Assembly: GCA_037576215.1 (NCBI GenBank)
Contig: JBANDB010000009.1
Location: 124,001-188,000 of the forward strand
Length of the DNA: 64,000 bases
Source: Armillaria gallica
Taxonomy: Eukaryota; Basidiomycota; Agaricomycetes; Agaricales; Physalacriaceae
Direction: 5' to 3'
Position 1 is the first letter of the stretch; each line of letters starts with the position of its first letter. The translations under genes and the position numbers were made by a program. Positions 12,911-25,551 of the stretch are shown piece by piece. The notes below the pieces were generated by a model, which did not search any database, was not told the DNA's origin, and saw only the letters and a program-made list of their open reading frames with translations.

Positions 12911-13639
12911 ATGATTCCGCAGGAGTCCACCTCCTTACCCAGTAGATATTGAACTCCCCGTTTCCAGCATGCGCTAAAACCGAATGAAACAAGCATGTGT
13001 CCGGGTAGTATCGATGTCAGCAGTCCATCTTCACCGTTGTAATCGTCCCGTTCTGGCAGATCTGGATATACTCGTGAGTGTGTCGTCGTTTCCAGGACGA
13101 GTCGAAGCCAAGTCTAATGTTTTATTCTAGCACTTATTTTTTATTCCTTCCTTCCACTCACAGCCAATTTCCAGAAGGTTTTATTGAAAATTGGAGAATC
13201 GTACGTCTCGTTCATCCTCCCTTTGGTCTAAGCCTGGGCTTTGGGATTGAGGACCCATGTTGAATCTTGAATGATTCATGCTTCTTTCGCCAACTAGCGA
13301 TTTCCCTGATTACTACTCTTGGCATAAGGTAGATGATGGTTAGCTGTCTGGAAGGGAGATCGACCATCGGCAACACGAACAAGAGACATGCAGCACGACG
13401 AAGAGTAGTCAGAAAACAGCAGAATAGCGACTTTCTGGGCCGCATTCACAGGTATCGTAATCCGCTCATCTGCAGGCTCTTATTATCTCGCAACTCACAG
13501 GTCTATGTCACCATCCTGCACAATGGTATGTGACCTTCAGCCTCTTCACGAATCAAACGACGGTGCTCTCGGCTAGGTAAGTTGCACTCTACCACACCCT
13601 GATCTCGCTTACATTCCGTTTAACATCCAGTCCTATCTT

Positions 13640-15240
13640 GACGTACGCAATGATCTGTATATTATTTGGTAGCGAAACTAACGAGTACCTATCATCGACG
13701 TAGAAAGAGTCTTCAGGTACGTAGTGTTGCTTTCATTTCCTGAATTAACGGCATAGCTTTACCCTGCATAGTACGGGCTTTGAGCGTATCCGGAGTGACC
13801 GTTTACCTGCACATCGGAGGAAAGAAGTGCGTATATACACACAAGGCGGACAGTACAAGGACAGAAAATATCCTCGTCAGCTCTGTGCGACTACTGATGA
13901 TATTTCTCTCCACAGGCAATGGATGAAGGACAAAATCGTAACGTCATTATAATCGTACGTCCACCTTTTCTTATCGCGGCGTCGACAGATTACTGATATC
14001 TTATCATAGCCTAAGTATGTTCGTGTAACTACAGCAGGGAGTAAGAACGAGTGTCCACCTTATCGAGACATGCATACCTTGGTTTGTTGGTCAGACACAT
14101 ATTTCTGGGTGGATGAAATACCGTCCGGACACCTTTTTCAAGGTAGGTTTCACGCAGGATTTGAGAACCGAACATAGGTCTCCAACGCTCTTCAAAACGG
14201 CAAGACAATGTGTGCTCTTGACGTTGCAGCTGTCTCGCGTTTATGACCATACCCCAAATTCAGTAAATGTCTGCTGCCTCCGCTGCCTCGCATTGATCCC
14301 TGTTCGCAGGATATTAACTTTACATATGTCAGATACGGCGCTTCATTCATATCTCAATGTCACTGCTCCTACGCATCTTGATGTAGTCCTTGACGCGGGC
14401 ATTTGGAAATGAGAGCGGATCTCGGTCAGCGTCGCTTCTGCTTGCCTGTGACAAGGACCTAGTTGAACGTTGCTTTCAGCTGGATCCGGGCCCCGAGAAC
14501 CACGTTACGCCCTGTTAAGTCAAAAACGACGATGCTTTTGTAGCACAGTCGTTGAGCTGGAGTATAATTTTACAAGATTTATCATCAATCGCCTGCGGAG
14601 AAAGATGACACCATGGGTCGTTCTTCTCACACGTTATCGTGCTGAAGACAAACTTCCAGCCCTCTGAAAAACAGCGGGCCAAGCCATCCTTCGGTTGTTC
14701 CAACCCTTCTTGCTCTCAGGACTACACCTTCACTGAAGGACGTATCTGCTGCTTTTTCTCGCTTGTGTTCATACCCGTTAGCAGGAAACTCTCTTCGTGT
14801 ATGAAGATATGGCTGCGGCCACATCCCGTCTTATACGTCTTTTTGTTCATCCGCATTCTCGGATAAAACAACGTCTCTCACTGTACTCGTGTGGCGAGAT
14901 AGAGCATTTTCCATTGCATAAGCTCATTGGAAATCCGCATTCCCCGGAGATGGTCGTCTGGCGTAGTGGGCCTTGCTTTGAGCTCATCAAACAGGATCTG
15001 GAGCGAGATGGACACAATGCTCCCCTCCACCAGTCACTGCGTATCTCCTTGGGAGTCGGCGCCTATCCAATACCAACCACACCCGCAATATTGTTGTATG
15101 GTATCCTCCTTGCTGTAAGGTCGCTCTTCCATTACGATGTACAAACCATTTGCCTATACTACTCTAGCTTGTTTTTTGATTCCCAGTCAATATTGACCGT
15201 TCAATCACCAACACTGGGATCACGTTGAATATCCTCCCTA
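13640..15240 (+). repeat. Decayed repeat, partial block copy
   Basis: 14390-15120 matches 8275-9130 and 39889-40740 (gacgcgggcatttggaaatg, then gatatggctgcggcca, then ccaccagtcactgcgt). 13820-13965 contains another copy of the unknown coding-like peptide pattern followed by a GTACGTCC intron-like start near 13952. No intact gene. Confidence 0.65.
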
Positions 15241-16600
15241 AGTTTTTTGGAGGGGAGGGGAAGGGACTGTGATTCCCAGGGAACGCCATCGCGTTGAACT
15301 TCTTCAAGTCTTACAGCTTTGTCACGACATCCCAAAAGCCAATTGTTCCGCAAGACCTGATGCTTTATCGTTGAATGCATATCCCTCTACGGGTAGCATT
15401 CCGGGTACAGCTCTGGCCAACGCTCGTGTCCTCATTCGTCTGTGTGCGTGCTCAGCTTTCAGCTGACACAAATCCCGGATGTTTTCGTGCCGGGGCAGCC
15501 GGGTAGGTTCACCTGCCCAGGTGAGAATACGTCCTTCATCGCGCCAGTTCTGTTGGGTACGTTAGAAACCTTCGAGAATGTTTAGCCATAGTGTGTTATA
15601 CAGCTCGGTGCTTTAGTGTTTCATAATTTGACTCGCATTATCGGTCCTGGCCTTTGGCTTCAGGGGCAAGGTGAAGGTCTTGAAGTACTTCCGCCTGTGT
15701 GTTCATAGAGAAAAGGTATCTCGTCTGGTGGTAAAAATACAACTAGTAAGTTCCCCCACAGGCGTAACCCATCTATTTGTTGCTGACTCGCATCTCTTCA
15801 TGTAGCGTAGTAGCCTTGGTATTTACTTGGTGAGTTTTCTATTCTTAATACCGTTCTTGGCTGACACCTTATAACTCACAGCGCGACCGCCATCATCTAC
15901 TGTTATTTGCGGTGAAATGGTACGCCGTTAACATATCCCGGGTGATTCTCCTTATGTTCCCTATGACTTGCCCTTTTCCTAACGAGGATGATAGTCCGGG
16001 AACAACAAGCCGTGTGAAGGCTGTGACGCGAACACATGTCCGGGGAGCATTTCGGTCCTGTAAATTCTTTTCTGGTGTTATAGCAGGCTTGGACTGACTG
16101 GTTCCATCTTGTAGGGTGTCGAGGATCGCGAAGGAGTCGTGTAGCTATGTGATGCCACATGCGTTGTTACGATTACCTAGAGGTAAATTGACGTCAGCAG
16201 AATTCGTGGGCAGGTACGTCTGATTGGAAAGACATCCAAACACGTCGTAGCCTGAACTCAAAGTTAAGAGGACCCTCTACAGGTGATACGTCCTTATGAC
16301 TATTTTTTGATTCTAGTATGGATTTCATTCTTGTTCCCTTCGTAAGTTCCTTGAAACTCCATTCAAGTCGCCCTACATTATAACTCATGATTGATGTTTT
16401 TATGACACGAATCTTCCAAAAAATGTGTATTACCAGAAGAAACTGTAGCAAATATTACAGACTAAAAACCAATTAATCCAGGATGAAGAAGATCGAAAAA
16501 CAGTAACGAGAAACGATTTTGAGAAGCAGCCGGAAAATGAGTAACAATCCTATCTAAGACAGTGTTTACAACATCCCGAGAGGATTCGTCCAACGATGTA
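15240..16600. other. No gene recognised
   Basis: Base composition is CpG-normal. Frames of up to 85 codons occur on both strands but show no domain or splice logic I can support. A short GC palindrome lies near 15510-15525 (cacctgcccaggtg). Confidence 0.4.
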
Positions 16601-16609
16601 GAATCTGGC

Positions 16610-17880
16610 AACGTCTAGTCATTCTCAAACCGAACCTTCAGTGCCCTAACACACTGAGGCGTAAACGCCAGAATAATCGGATACTTCACAATCTCCTCAT
16701 AAATCGTCTTGTAGCGCACACAAACCTCGCACGTCCGCTTGCTCTATCCAACCGTGTTCTCAATGACTGATATACCGGACTAAGGAAGATAATGTATCAT
16801 CTGTATCTCAGGATGTGGCCGGATGAAGCGTTCGGGGTCTCCCTTAGCGCCATGCTGAATCCACGAATGGCATAAACCTGTTTTCGAACTACAAATCAAG
16901 AATCTCCTCCGAGAATGTTACCTTTCTTCGGCATAGAGTACCCGCAAGAATCTCCCGAATAGTGTTTGTGAAGCTCACTGTCTTCGGCATGATGTTTCGC
17001 ACCCGTACACCAGCGAATGACGACTCCTTCGAATTCAAGATAGCCCGACCATGCGTCATCCAAGGAGCCGCAAATATCAGGGCACCGGAGTACCCTCCAA
17101 AGATGCCTGGCTGTCTGGCGAAATAAAAATGACCTCTTCGCTTCGAGAGAGTCACGACGGCAGCCATCTCGGAAAAAGCTGGAATGAAAAAGGCTCGAAA
17201 TATGCTGGTAATATGCATAAAGTATGTCAGCCGCTGTTCTCGTGATTGGGTAGGAGAGATATCATCGAGGATAACCTCGAAGACCTTTCTGAGCATAGCA
17301 TGGTCATCGCCTCCTGTATAGTGGCGAGCGAAAGGTGGTGATGCCAATGGATCTCTCGACGCCCCTATTTATGGCTGTACGCCAAGACAACAAAGTTTGG
17401 AGAAGGCTCTCCAGACGCTCGAACCCCCCCATGGCGAGGAAATATCTTCTGAGGGTAAAAACTTTCAGGAGGAAACATTCCAAACGCGATCCACTGCGCA
17501 ATCCATAATCTTCTTCGCATCCTCAAACACATCCACCTATCCTCCTTCGGCTAGCACACAGCTCTGGGAGATGAAGACATCACTACAAACGGCTAAGCAC
17601 CGAGCAGAATATGCAAGGTCCATCTGGTCGGCCACGCCTCGACTTGTTGTGATATAGAGTGTGCAGGTTTGGTTTGTGAGGGAGGCGGCGATAGATACGT
17701 TATGCGAATAATTGTCGGTGTCGCGCACGAGATCCAATTTAAGAATGAGAGAGTTTTGCTAAATTCGTCTTTGACCGAGTATTCATCTATCGGTAGGGAG
17801 GTACTCTCAGAGGGTCATGGTTGCTTCATGATTTTGAGAGAGCTACTAAGAGATGGCGCTGGGGATGGCATGTGACTGAC
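16610..17880 (-). pseudogene. Decayed hypothetical protein gene
   Basis: The minus strand shows successive coherent protein segments. They run from about 17740 (RDTDNYSHNVSIAASLTNQT), through DQMDLAYSARCLAVCSD, to the longest frame at 17347-16889 (FARHYTGGDDHAMLRKVFEV, later RRGHFYFARQPGIFGGYSGA), then after a frame change WIQHGAKGDPERFIRP and RTCEVCVRYKTIYEEI, ending near 16612. In-frame stops (near 17540, 17385, 16782 and 16740) and frame changes show it is broken, although some may mark introns. I do not recognise the family. No membrane segment or signal peptide is obvious. Confidence 0.6.
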
Positions 17881-17999
17881 AACGAGAATCAGTCGATGAA
17901 CATACTTAAGGAAAGCATTGAGCACCTACCTCCATATGTTTATGTGATGTACAATTTGTGATAATGGTACTCCAAATATGTGGCGGTTTGTGAGTTATG

Positions 18000-19430
18000 T
18001 GGAGTTAAGTTCAAAAAGGGTAACCGCCAGTGAAAGACGCAACACGCAAGAAGCTAAGCGAAGAGGTTACACTTTGGGCGGTGATATGTAATAGGAAGGA
18101 CTGGCCGGTCTTCCGTTCAGCGCGGATGCGACTCTATTTGCATCTATTGATCTTACCTCTTGTCACCAAAACTTTCGTCTAGCTCGCATGGAGCTGTACT
18201 CACTTTATGGGCCCATACCGGGGGTTGGAATTCAAATACGACGATGACCTGCAGTTCTACCTCGCTCGTACTCTGATGCCATCGATTTGTGGAAAGGAAG
18301 AAGAGTGACCGCAGATAGCCCGGATTTGGGAGGACCTTTCGCCATTGGTGCGTAATAGTCAGATTTTTCGCATGGGGAGCTGACGGAACGGACAGCTCGA
18401 GAGAGACCACCTGCACCACGAGAGAGAGGCCCGCGGCAGGATGACTGCAGCAGCGAGGCCATATCATCTACGTCATCGACTTATGGGATGGCCCGACCGA
18501 TGCTCTTATGAGCTGTAGCTCTCGCCAATAGCAGCGTGGCGCCAACTCAAAACTGAAGAACATGCAACCTCTCCAATCGCCTCCGGTCTTAACCCCCTCG
18601 CATACCTAGATCATTTACTGTACCTTATGTCAAGTTCCCGCCATTCACAGCGACGACTGTACTGTAGCCGAAACTCTTTCGCCGCACTAGAGATCTAGTC
18701 CAGGCGAGTATGCTATATCTTACCCGGCCATTCTCTCGCTCACCCGTCTTTTAGCATCCATTCCTCACATCCATGAGGACGTGCGAAAACATCTCTCGTC
18801 ACCTGTTATCTCCCAACCTCCCGGTATCCCTCCTGTCACTGTGCCTTGCGTCAAGCTCTCGCCGTTCACAGCGCGTATAGTAGACGGTACCGCGCTCTTC
18901 TGTAGAATCGAAATACGATCCAACTGAGTGTGTCATATCTTACTTGACGTCTCTCTGGCTCACTCGCCTGTTAACATTCAGTCCTCTTGTGCGCGATACC
19001 AGCCACAAAGAAACGAGAAGGTGTTTCTCAAAGCGCCGAAGAAATACGTATAGTCCATGCAGAGGATGGTTCACTTGCATTTTATCTGGCAACGACCTAG
19101 CTGACTCTCGCTTAGATACGGACCTTGGGCGAAGCAAGGACTGAGGGACGAAGATCGTTTGTTGTCAAGACGTCTTGGTTGCTTCATCGTTGGGCTTAAA
19201 GTTGAAGGGGAGTGTATATATGCGTACCCGTTATGTCTCTTTAGCTCCGTGTGACTCCTGATGGGATCTCCGTCTTCAGAAGACGAAAAAGAAGTCCTAA
19301 TATCATAATTGTATGTCCGCCTTCTCATCTCAACGATTAGACTTCCTTCTGACATCTGCATTCTAGATACCTTCTTGTAGCTACTGTACTGAACATGAAC
19401 GGATGTCTGTCTTACAGAGAGAGAGACGTC
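18000..19430 (+). repeat. 1.5-kb repeat module, copy 3 of 7 (5'-truncated)
   Basis: It begins with the tRNA-like patch near 18040 and lacks the first ~350 bp of other copies. The fossil intron is at 19311-19366 (GTATGTCC, CTGAC, TTCTAG). It is followed directly by a segment (19430-20340) shared with 12740-13400 and 43580-44600. Confidence 0.7.
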
Positions 19431-20760
19431 AGGCATCACCAAAGGATATGAACATTCTTCTCATTCAATTGTTCAGCCACCCTGTTGAGATGAGCAACAG
19501 CAAGATATTCCGCACGAGCCTGAAAGGGAATCGAACGGCCCAAAACACCGGTTTAATTGCGCATGCAACACCCGGCTGCTGAACTATGGGTGCCGCGATG
19601 TATGATTCTGCAGGGCTCCGACTATCCACACCCTTACCCGGTAGACCCTAAACTTCCCCATACTTAGTATTGATTCCTGCATCTTATGTTTATCCGCCCA
19701 GAGTCCGACAAGGCCTGATTCTATTCTTTCACCGATACTGATTCGTCTTTGCAGGGCCCACTTAATCTGTTCTCTCTTTGCCGCGTGAACGATGTACTAG
19801 ATAAAAATTATGGAACGAATACCTAATGGAACAGCTAGCAGATGAAACAGGGTGCTACGTCTGATATAAATTTCATGGGCTATCGATGAATTCCAACATG
19901 CGGTACAACGGAACGGAATGCCTACATGAGCACGGATAGTATCAATCTCGGCAGCTCATTGTTGCCCCTTTAATCCTCCCATTCTGTCTATCTGAATACT
20001 CATATGTTGTCGTTTCCAGGGCAACGATTCGAAGCCAGGTCGAACATTTCATTCCAGCACACATCTCCTTTCCTTTCTTCTACTCACAGCTATCTTCCAG
20101 AAGTTCGGATTGAAAATCAGAGACTAGCACACCTCGTTCATCCTCCTTTTGCTAGACAAGACAGGGCTTCCGGATTGAGGATATATGCTGAATCGAGAGT
20201 GAGTCACGTTTCTTTCGCGAAGATAGCCACTTCCCTGATTACCGACCTTGTCGTAAGACAGATGATGGTCAGCCCTCTGGAAGGGCATGATGAAACGAAC
20301 AATTCTGGCTAGACCAGAGGCAACACAAGGAAGAGACACGCAGTACGACCAAGGACAGTTAGTGGCAGCCGAACGGCAGCTTTCTAGGCTGCACCCACAG
20401 GTAGCTCGTCTTCAGTCTAATATCAATGTTTCCTTCTCGCTGAGTCGGATTTGTTGGACTTCAGTCTCCGAACGCCTCATGAAAGGTAGGCTTCATTATG
20501 TATCCCTATGGACGCCAAGATCGGAGGTATTGAAAGTATGTCCTCAACGCGGGACCAAAGCGAGACTGAATACAATGCAAGCACCTAGATTACTTAGTGC
20601 GGAAGACTGCTTAGAATTCCCAAGAGTTAATCTAGGCGCAGATTACGAAACTAGGAACGCGTTTCCGTTGTCTTTTGGGATTTAGAGGGCAAGGATATTG
20701 TTCATCTGGAAATACAAGCCGCGCTCTCTCCTCACCAAGTGTCCCCACTTACGTCGTTGT
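19430..20760 (+). repeat. Decayed repeat segments
   Basis: 19430-20340 corresponds to 12740-13400 and 43580-44600. 20400-20720 corresponds to 47080-47360 (ttgttggacttcagtctccg; aagcgagactgaat). A minus-strand tRNA-like relic with a clean B box lies at 19505-19580. No gene. Confidence 0.65.
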
Positions 20761-20851
20761 ACGCTGATGCCTAAATGGGTAGCATGCTTGCCTTTCATTC
20801 ACCTGGTTTCGTTTTCTGTAAGCGGTAGGGGTTCGATTCTCCTTTGGCGTA
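20761..20851 (+). pseudogene. tRNA-Gly-like pseudogene, intron-bearing
   Basis: It aligns base by base with the tRNA at 47440-47536. The acceptor ends ACGCTGA and TTGGCGT are nearly paired, the B box is GGTTCGATTC, and there is an intron-sized insert after the anticodon loop. The anticodon stem is broken and the anticodon reads TTC at the homologous position. A T5 run at 20872-20876 matches a Pol III terminator position conserved near the other copy. Confidence 0.7.
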
Positions 20852-21172
20852 CGTAAACGATCCTGTGTCGATTTTTGGACAGACTTTTGCTTTTATTTTT
20901 CGCCTAGCATGATCACCTTCAAATTTCATTATCCACGGAGTGTTCTGTTCTGGATCCCTCAACGGAATGCCTAACCGCCAAACATGACCTCTCTCATGCG
21001 ATCTTTACTTCCGTGCGTTCCCCAACTTCTTTATCGGTGAGCTCAGCTCTTCTGCTGTTTCAGAAAGACTACCTAAATCAAAAGTTAACAGGCGGTATGT
21101 ACGGTATGTACAAGCTGAACATTTTCCTTCTTGGCTGTCTTCCTACTCATCGTTTTCTATCGCTTTCTATTA

Positions 21173-21360
21173 TCAGAGCCGTTCACTCCTAAACTTGCAG
21201 ACGACTAAGCCTCTGTTTCAATCACACCGATCCTGCCCGCGGGCTAGACACGCACACCGTGTCTTTCTTCTAGTCTACAACGCTTTTGACACCATGGCCA
21301 CGACCTTCACTTTGAATCGTGTCAATCTACTGTAGGGCGGTCAAAAATATGATACAGGAC
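21173..21360. repeat. Repeat segment, CpG-preserved copy of 1-182
   Basis: This 188-bp segment is nearly identical to the first 182 bases of the window apart from transitions at CG sites. It keeps eleven CG dinucleotides where the other copy has one. Confidence 0.85.
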
Positions 21361-22620
21361 ACTGGACAAGAATCAAACCCGCTGGCTGAAAAAACGGACG
21401 TGCTGTAACAGGCATATATGAGACTGATACTATAGCTACCAGACTCGATTGCTACGCTGAACTCTCCTTACGAGGTATACTTTGGCCATCGTGCTCCTCG
21501 AATCTGCCGCGCCCGCTCTGAAGGTGTGGACCAGGCCTTGCATATTGTACTCGTAAATCCACCTTGCCATATAAGCTGTTCGACGATCTGATATTCGTGT
21601 ATCGGCCGTGCCGTTCTTATTTCGCCGTTCTTGTATATTCATCGAGGAGGAGATCCTTCGCTGAAACACCCTTCCACTGTTAGGCGAATGGATTTTGGTC
21701 AATCGGAAAGCGGAAACTGGGCAGCTTTTAATCTTGGCTCCAAACAGGGATCGAACCCTACAAAAAGGCCATAAAATCACAATGCAGCACTTGCAACGCT
21801 TGAACCAAGGTGCTACATTGCTGTATGAGCATTTCGCGCTGTTACGGATGCCCTTCCTCGCACTCGACTTGAATCTTACTTTGGATATACAAGGCTGGGG
21901 ATACAGTCAGAAATTTAAATCCTAATAGTGCGGAGGCTCGGCTCTCACCGCTCAAACTCATGGCCGTGGTCATTTTGTCTTCGACTCAATGCGTTGTTCT
22001 TCATCCATCCTCTTCCATACGGATTCGTTTCCCTCTTGATTAAATCTTCCGGTATCTCATCGAGCGTAATTGAGAGATGTATTACCCGCCGGAGCCGCAT
22101 CCAGTATTTCATTCACATTCGGTTCTTGTGATATCTCTAGCGAGGTACTAGTTATGCTTTAAGGGACAAATCAGAGTCGGCTGGGATAGTATTGTGAATA
22201 TCCCAGATTCAGAAGAGACACGCAGTCTGATTACGGTCAACTGTGATAGCACGGTCAATCAGGGATTATTCGTTCATGTTTCTCTTGAATGGGACTTGTT
22301 TCGGGGAATAAGCATTGAGACAGCGACGAGTACTGTAGCAGGAGAGATTCTCTCATTTTGGATTTCCTAAGTAATAAACACGAGTGCGGAATGTTTCTTT
22401 CATCCTACATCAGAGAATTCAAGCCGTCGTAAAACTTGGCTCGACTGCGCTAGCCGGAATCGTATGTGTACGGTGTACCCCTCCATTGTTGGTTTCGGAC
22501 CAGGGCTGGAGACTGTCCACTGAACGTCTGGTAGGTCTGAAAGTCGCTAGTGGAATTAATCCTAAGCGCTTAAGTGATTATACTGCAACATCTTTCAATT
22601 TGGCGGAGCATGACTAACCT
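21360..22620 (+). repeat. Decayed repeat, paired with 52.3-53.5 kb
   Basis: Corresponds in order to about 52320-53525. Minus-strand tRNA-like relics lie at 21360-21450 and 21745-21815, the second with a clean B box (AGGGTTCGATCCC). No intact gene. Confidence 0.65.
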
Positions 22621-24175
22621 GCCTTAGCTTGGTACAGATCAATTCTGCAATGTTCAATTAAAACATGTACATGGAGTACATCGTTCCGAGAGGTGGAATC
22701 AAACGACCAAATAATCGTATACGCTTTCAACATTCGGGAGCTAAAGCGAGTAAAAACAAGCTCATTCCTGGGTCGCATCGTCGCTCGGTTTTCCATCTTG
22801 CTCCAATACGGAAGAGTTGCGAATCAGTGGGAATCGAACTGTAAAAATGACCGACACTGTCCGATATGCAACACCCTAGCCGCTAAGCGAAGAGGCTACA
22901 TTTTGTGTAGAAGCAATGATGTATAAATGGACAAACGGGCCGGTCTTCCGTCCGACTTGGACGTGCCACTATTTGCATCTATTGATCTTGGCGGACTCAC
23001 TTACTCTCATCACTGAAACTTTCACTTAGCATACCTTCTACTGGCGTGCAGTTCTACTCGTCTTCTTGTGCCATGCAAGGGTGAAATTGGAACGAGAAGA
23101 AGACCTGCAGTTCTGGCTCGCTCGCTCATCGACATACTTTGGTGACACCATCAATTTATGGAGGAGAAGAAGAGTGACCGTCGATGGCACGGATTTGGGA
23201 GGACCTTAGGCCAATGGTACGTGATAGTCAGACATATCGAACAAAGAGCTGACGAAATCAATATATCGAGGACGACTGGCGGCACGGCTAGCAAGATACG
23301 CGCCACACGACACCATCGACTTACGGCAGGGCCCGACCGATGGTCTTGGAAGTCACCGAAGCCGATGCGAACGTTCGAAAGAATAAGCCACCTCACTAGA
23401 TCTCAAGCAACGGCTTTTTTCAATATGGCCTGTTCCTCTTTCCTAGCGAGAAAATTGAGGACTGGCGATGGTCTCTCCTAATATCTTGAACTGCCTTTCC
23501 TCACTCACGCGTCTGAAATAGCAAGACAACGGTTTCTTTGGCAAATTAAACCTCCTAGCCCAATTCCAATCCAGAAGCTCGAGGACGTGTGGGCGTAATG
23601 GTCTCTCCCCTCGCGTGCGGTCTCTCAGCGCTCAGGATCAAACTCACATGGCGGCGTCTATACTACAGCAGGGAATCTCGCACTCAACTGACTATGTCCT
23701 ATCCCATCCGGTCTTTTTCTCGGTCACGCGTCTTTTATCATCCAGTCCTCATTTCTATGATGGTAACGCACAAAAAATGGGGCCTTTCTCAGAGAACGAA
23801 AGAAATGCGTACAGCTTGCTCCTCCGGTTCGGTTGGATTTTTTCTGGCGCAAACCTAGTTAACCCTCTCCTATATACAGGCTTAGAGCATAACAAGGACC
23901 TACAGAGAGAATTTCAACGCTCTCTGTCAAGACACCTTTGACACCATCGCCGTTCGGCTTGAAGGAGAAAAGTGCATGTATGCGTGCAAGCTAGGGAGTA
24001 TGAGGTCGCTTCGGCTCTGTGCGATCCCTGATGAGATCTCGCTATTCATGGCATGCAAGCGACGGATATTATTATCATCGTACGTCCCTTTCATTCCAAC
24101 GCCTTGACATATTTCTGAAATATAAGTATAGACACTTTCATGTAGCTACTATACAGAATATGAACATATGTCAAC
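22620..24175 (+). repeat. 1.5-kb repeat module, copy 4 of 7
   Basis: Paired most closely with 53525-55145. The fossil intron is at 24080-24131 (52 nt); its branch site has decayed to CTGAA. A tRNA-like relic with B box GTTCGATTCCC lies on the minus strand at 22826-22895. Confidence 0.7.
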
Positions 24176-25550
24176 CTTACCTAGAGAGGCTTCATGACTT
24201 CCTCCTGGCTACCTCCGCGCAAGAATCGACTACACGTCATGAACGGACCTTGCGCAAATAAACGGCACAAAATCTTCCTCTAGCCTTGCACTGTCGATCA
24301 TACTCTACCTGTAGCTGAGTATCTTCTCTGAGACCAATCGTGGTCTGGATATCGGCTGTGAAAATTGTCTTTTGCTGCGGATCAAACTGACGAATAAGTT
24401 GTATGTTCTAGCTAGGACCCGCTGGTTCTGTGCACAAGGACCCTGAGGCATTACATCCACCGCCTCTCTTCTGCTGAAGGCCTCGATTTATTTCGCCACC
24501 AGACGGTGGGTAAGACGGCTCTTCTGAAGGAGCCATTTGAAACGCGCCATGAGGCTACAGGTCATCGAAATACCCTCAGAACGAGTGTTATTGTCTCGAT
24601 CATTTGCTTACTTGTATCTCATGCAGGAATGGATGGAGCCTGGTCTCATGCGGTAACCGAACTTTTAGGCTTCCAGCTTTCTCAAAGACAATGAGACGAT
24701 TTGTGCTCTAGTAGTTCCAACCTTCTCATGTTTAGGACTATACCTCAAACTCAGTAAATATCTGGTACGTCCGCTGATGCAATGTTCGCAAGATATTGAG
24801 TCTGCATATGTCAGATCTGTCAATGTCACTGCTGCTGTCTCCGTCTCTACGCATCTTTCTGCCTATCGTCCTTCGTTCTTGGAGACAACAGGATCTCTCG
24901 TAACGATGATATTGAGACAATCACGGTCTACTACATCAAACTCGCCAGTAATACGTGTATTCTAGAGAGACGTCGCCTGGGATTACAATGACTCCCATAT
25001 TCCGCCACGGCACTCTTTATGCGTATCTTTGTCTATCCGTATCGTATGTGAGGAGCTCACTGATGAAGATGATAACTTCTAATACGATGGTCATTTGGTC
25101 AATTCTTGCTTCGAAAATCTGTGTTCGAGGTGAGTACCATGTTACGGATAAACCGTCTGCCTCTCTTGAACAGACGGCGGCATTGCTTTACAGAAGACAG
25201 CAGGGGATACTTGGGTTCGACCCCTGACCGCTACATGAGAGTGGCCACGGTTTTTTTATATTTCTTGTACCTAAATGACACGGCGCTCCCTCCCTGTTCC
25301 TCTGGTCTAGAAGATGAACATTGCCTGGCATTCTTCGAGCGATAAATAAAACTTAGACCGAAAGTCGACCCTTGTTCGCCGAATGTACGTGCACTAGCCA
25401 AACCACTCGAGCGCATAGCCGCCGTGCGAATGGATCCCTACATTCTTCATGGCAAGGGGTCATATTCATCCGTGTTTCGTCTTTGTCCTTGTCCTGGTTG
25501 TCGACACCGAGAAATAAAACCGGGATGACTATCCCTGACAGGGAGTTGCA
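24175..25550 (+). repeat. Decayed repeat with tRNA-like relic
   Basis: 24180-24540 matches 55150-55400, and 24725-24870 matches 14255-14380. A plus-strand tRNA-like segment at about 25125-25226 ends in GGGTTCGACCCC; its isotype cannot be assigned. No gene. Confidence 0.5.
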
Positions 25551-25551
25551 A

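Larger units (their letters stand above)
7470..13640 (+). repeat. Large duplicated block, copy A
   Basis: The block corresponds in order and orientation to 39540-44780. Paired landmarks include gcatatgccctg (7767 and 39787), gacgcgggtatttggaaa (8282 and 39893), ggcttcgcctatgaaagatatg (8868 and 40489), a tRNA-Gly-like relic (9636 and 41325), the 1.5-kb module (11215 and 42065) and a run near 13330 and 44515. A third partial copy of the first part is at 14390-15120. Copy A carries extra DNA at about 9760-10600 that includes an AT-rich MITE. No intact gene is present. Confidence 0.8.
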
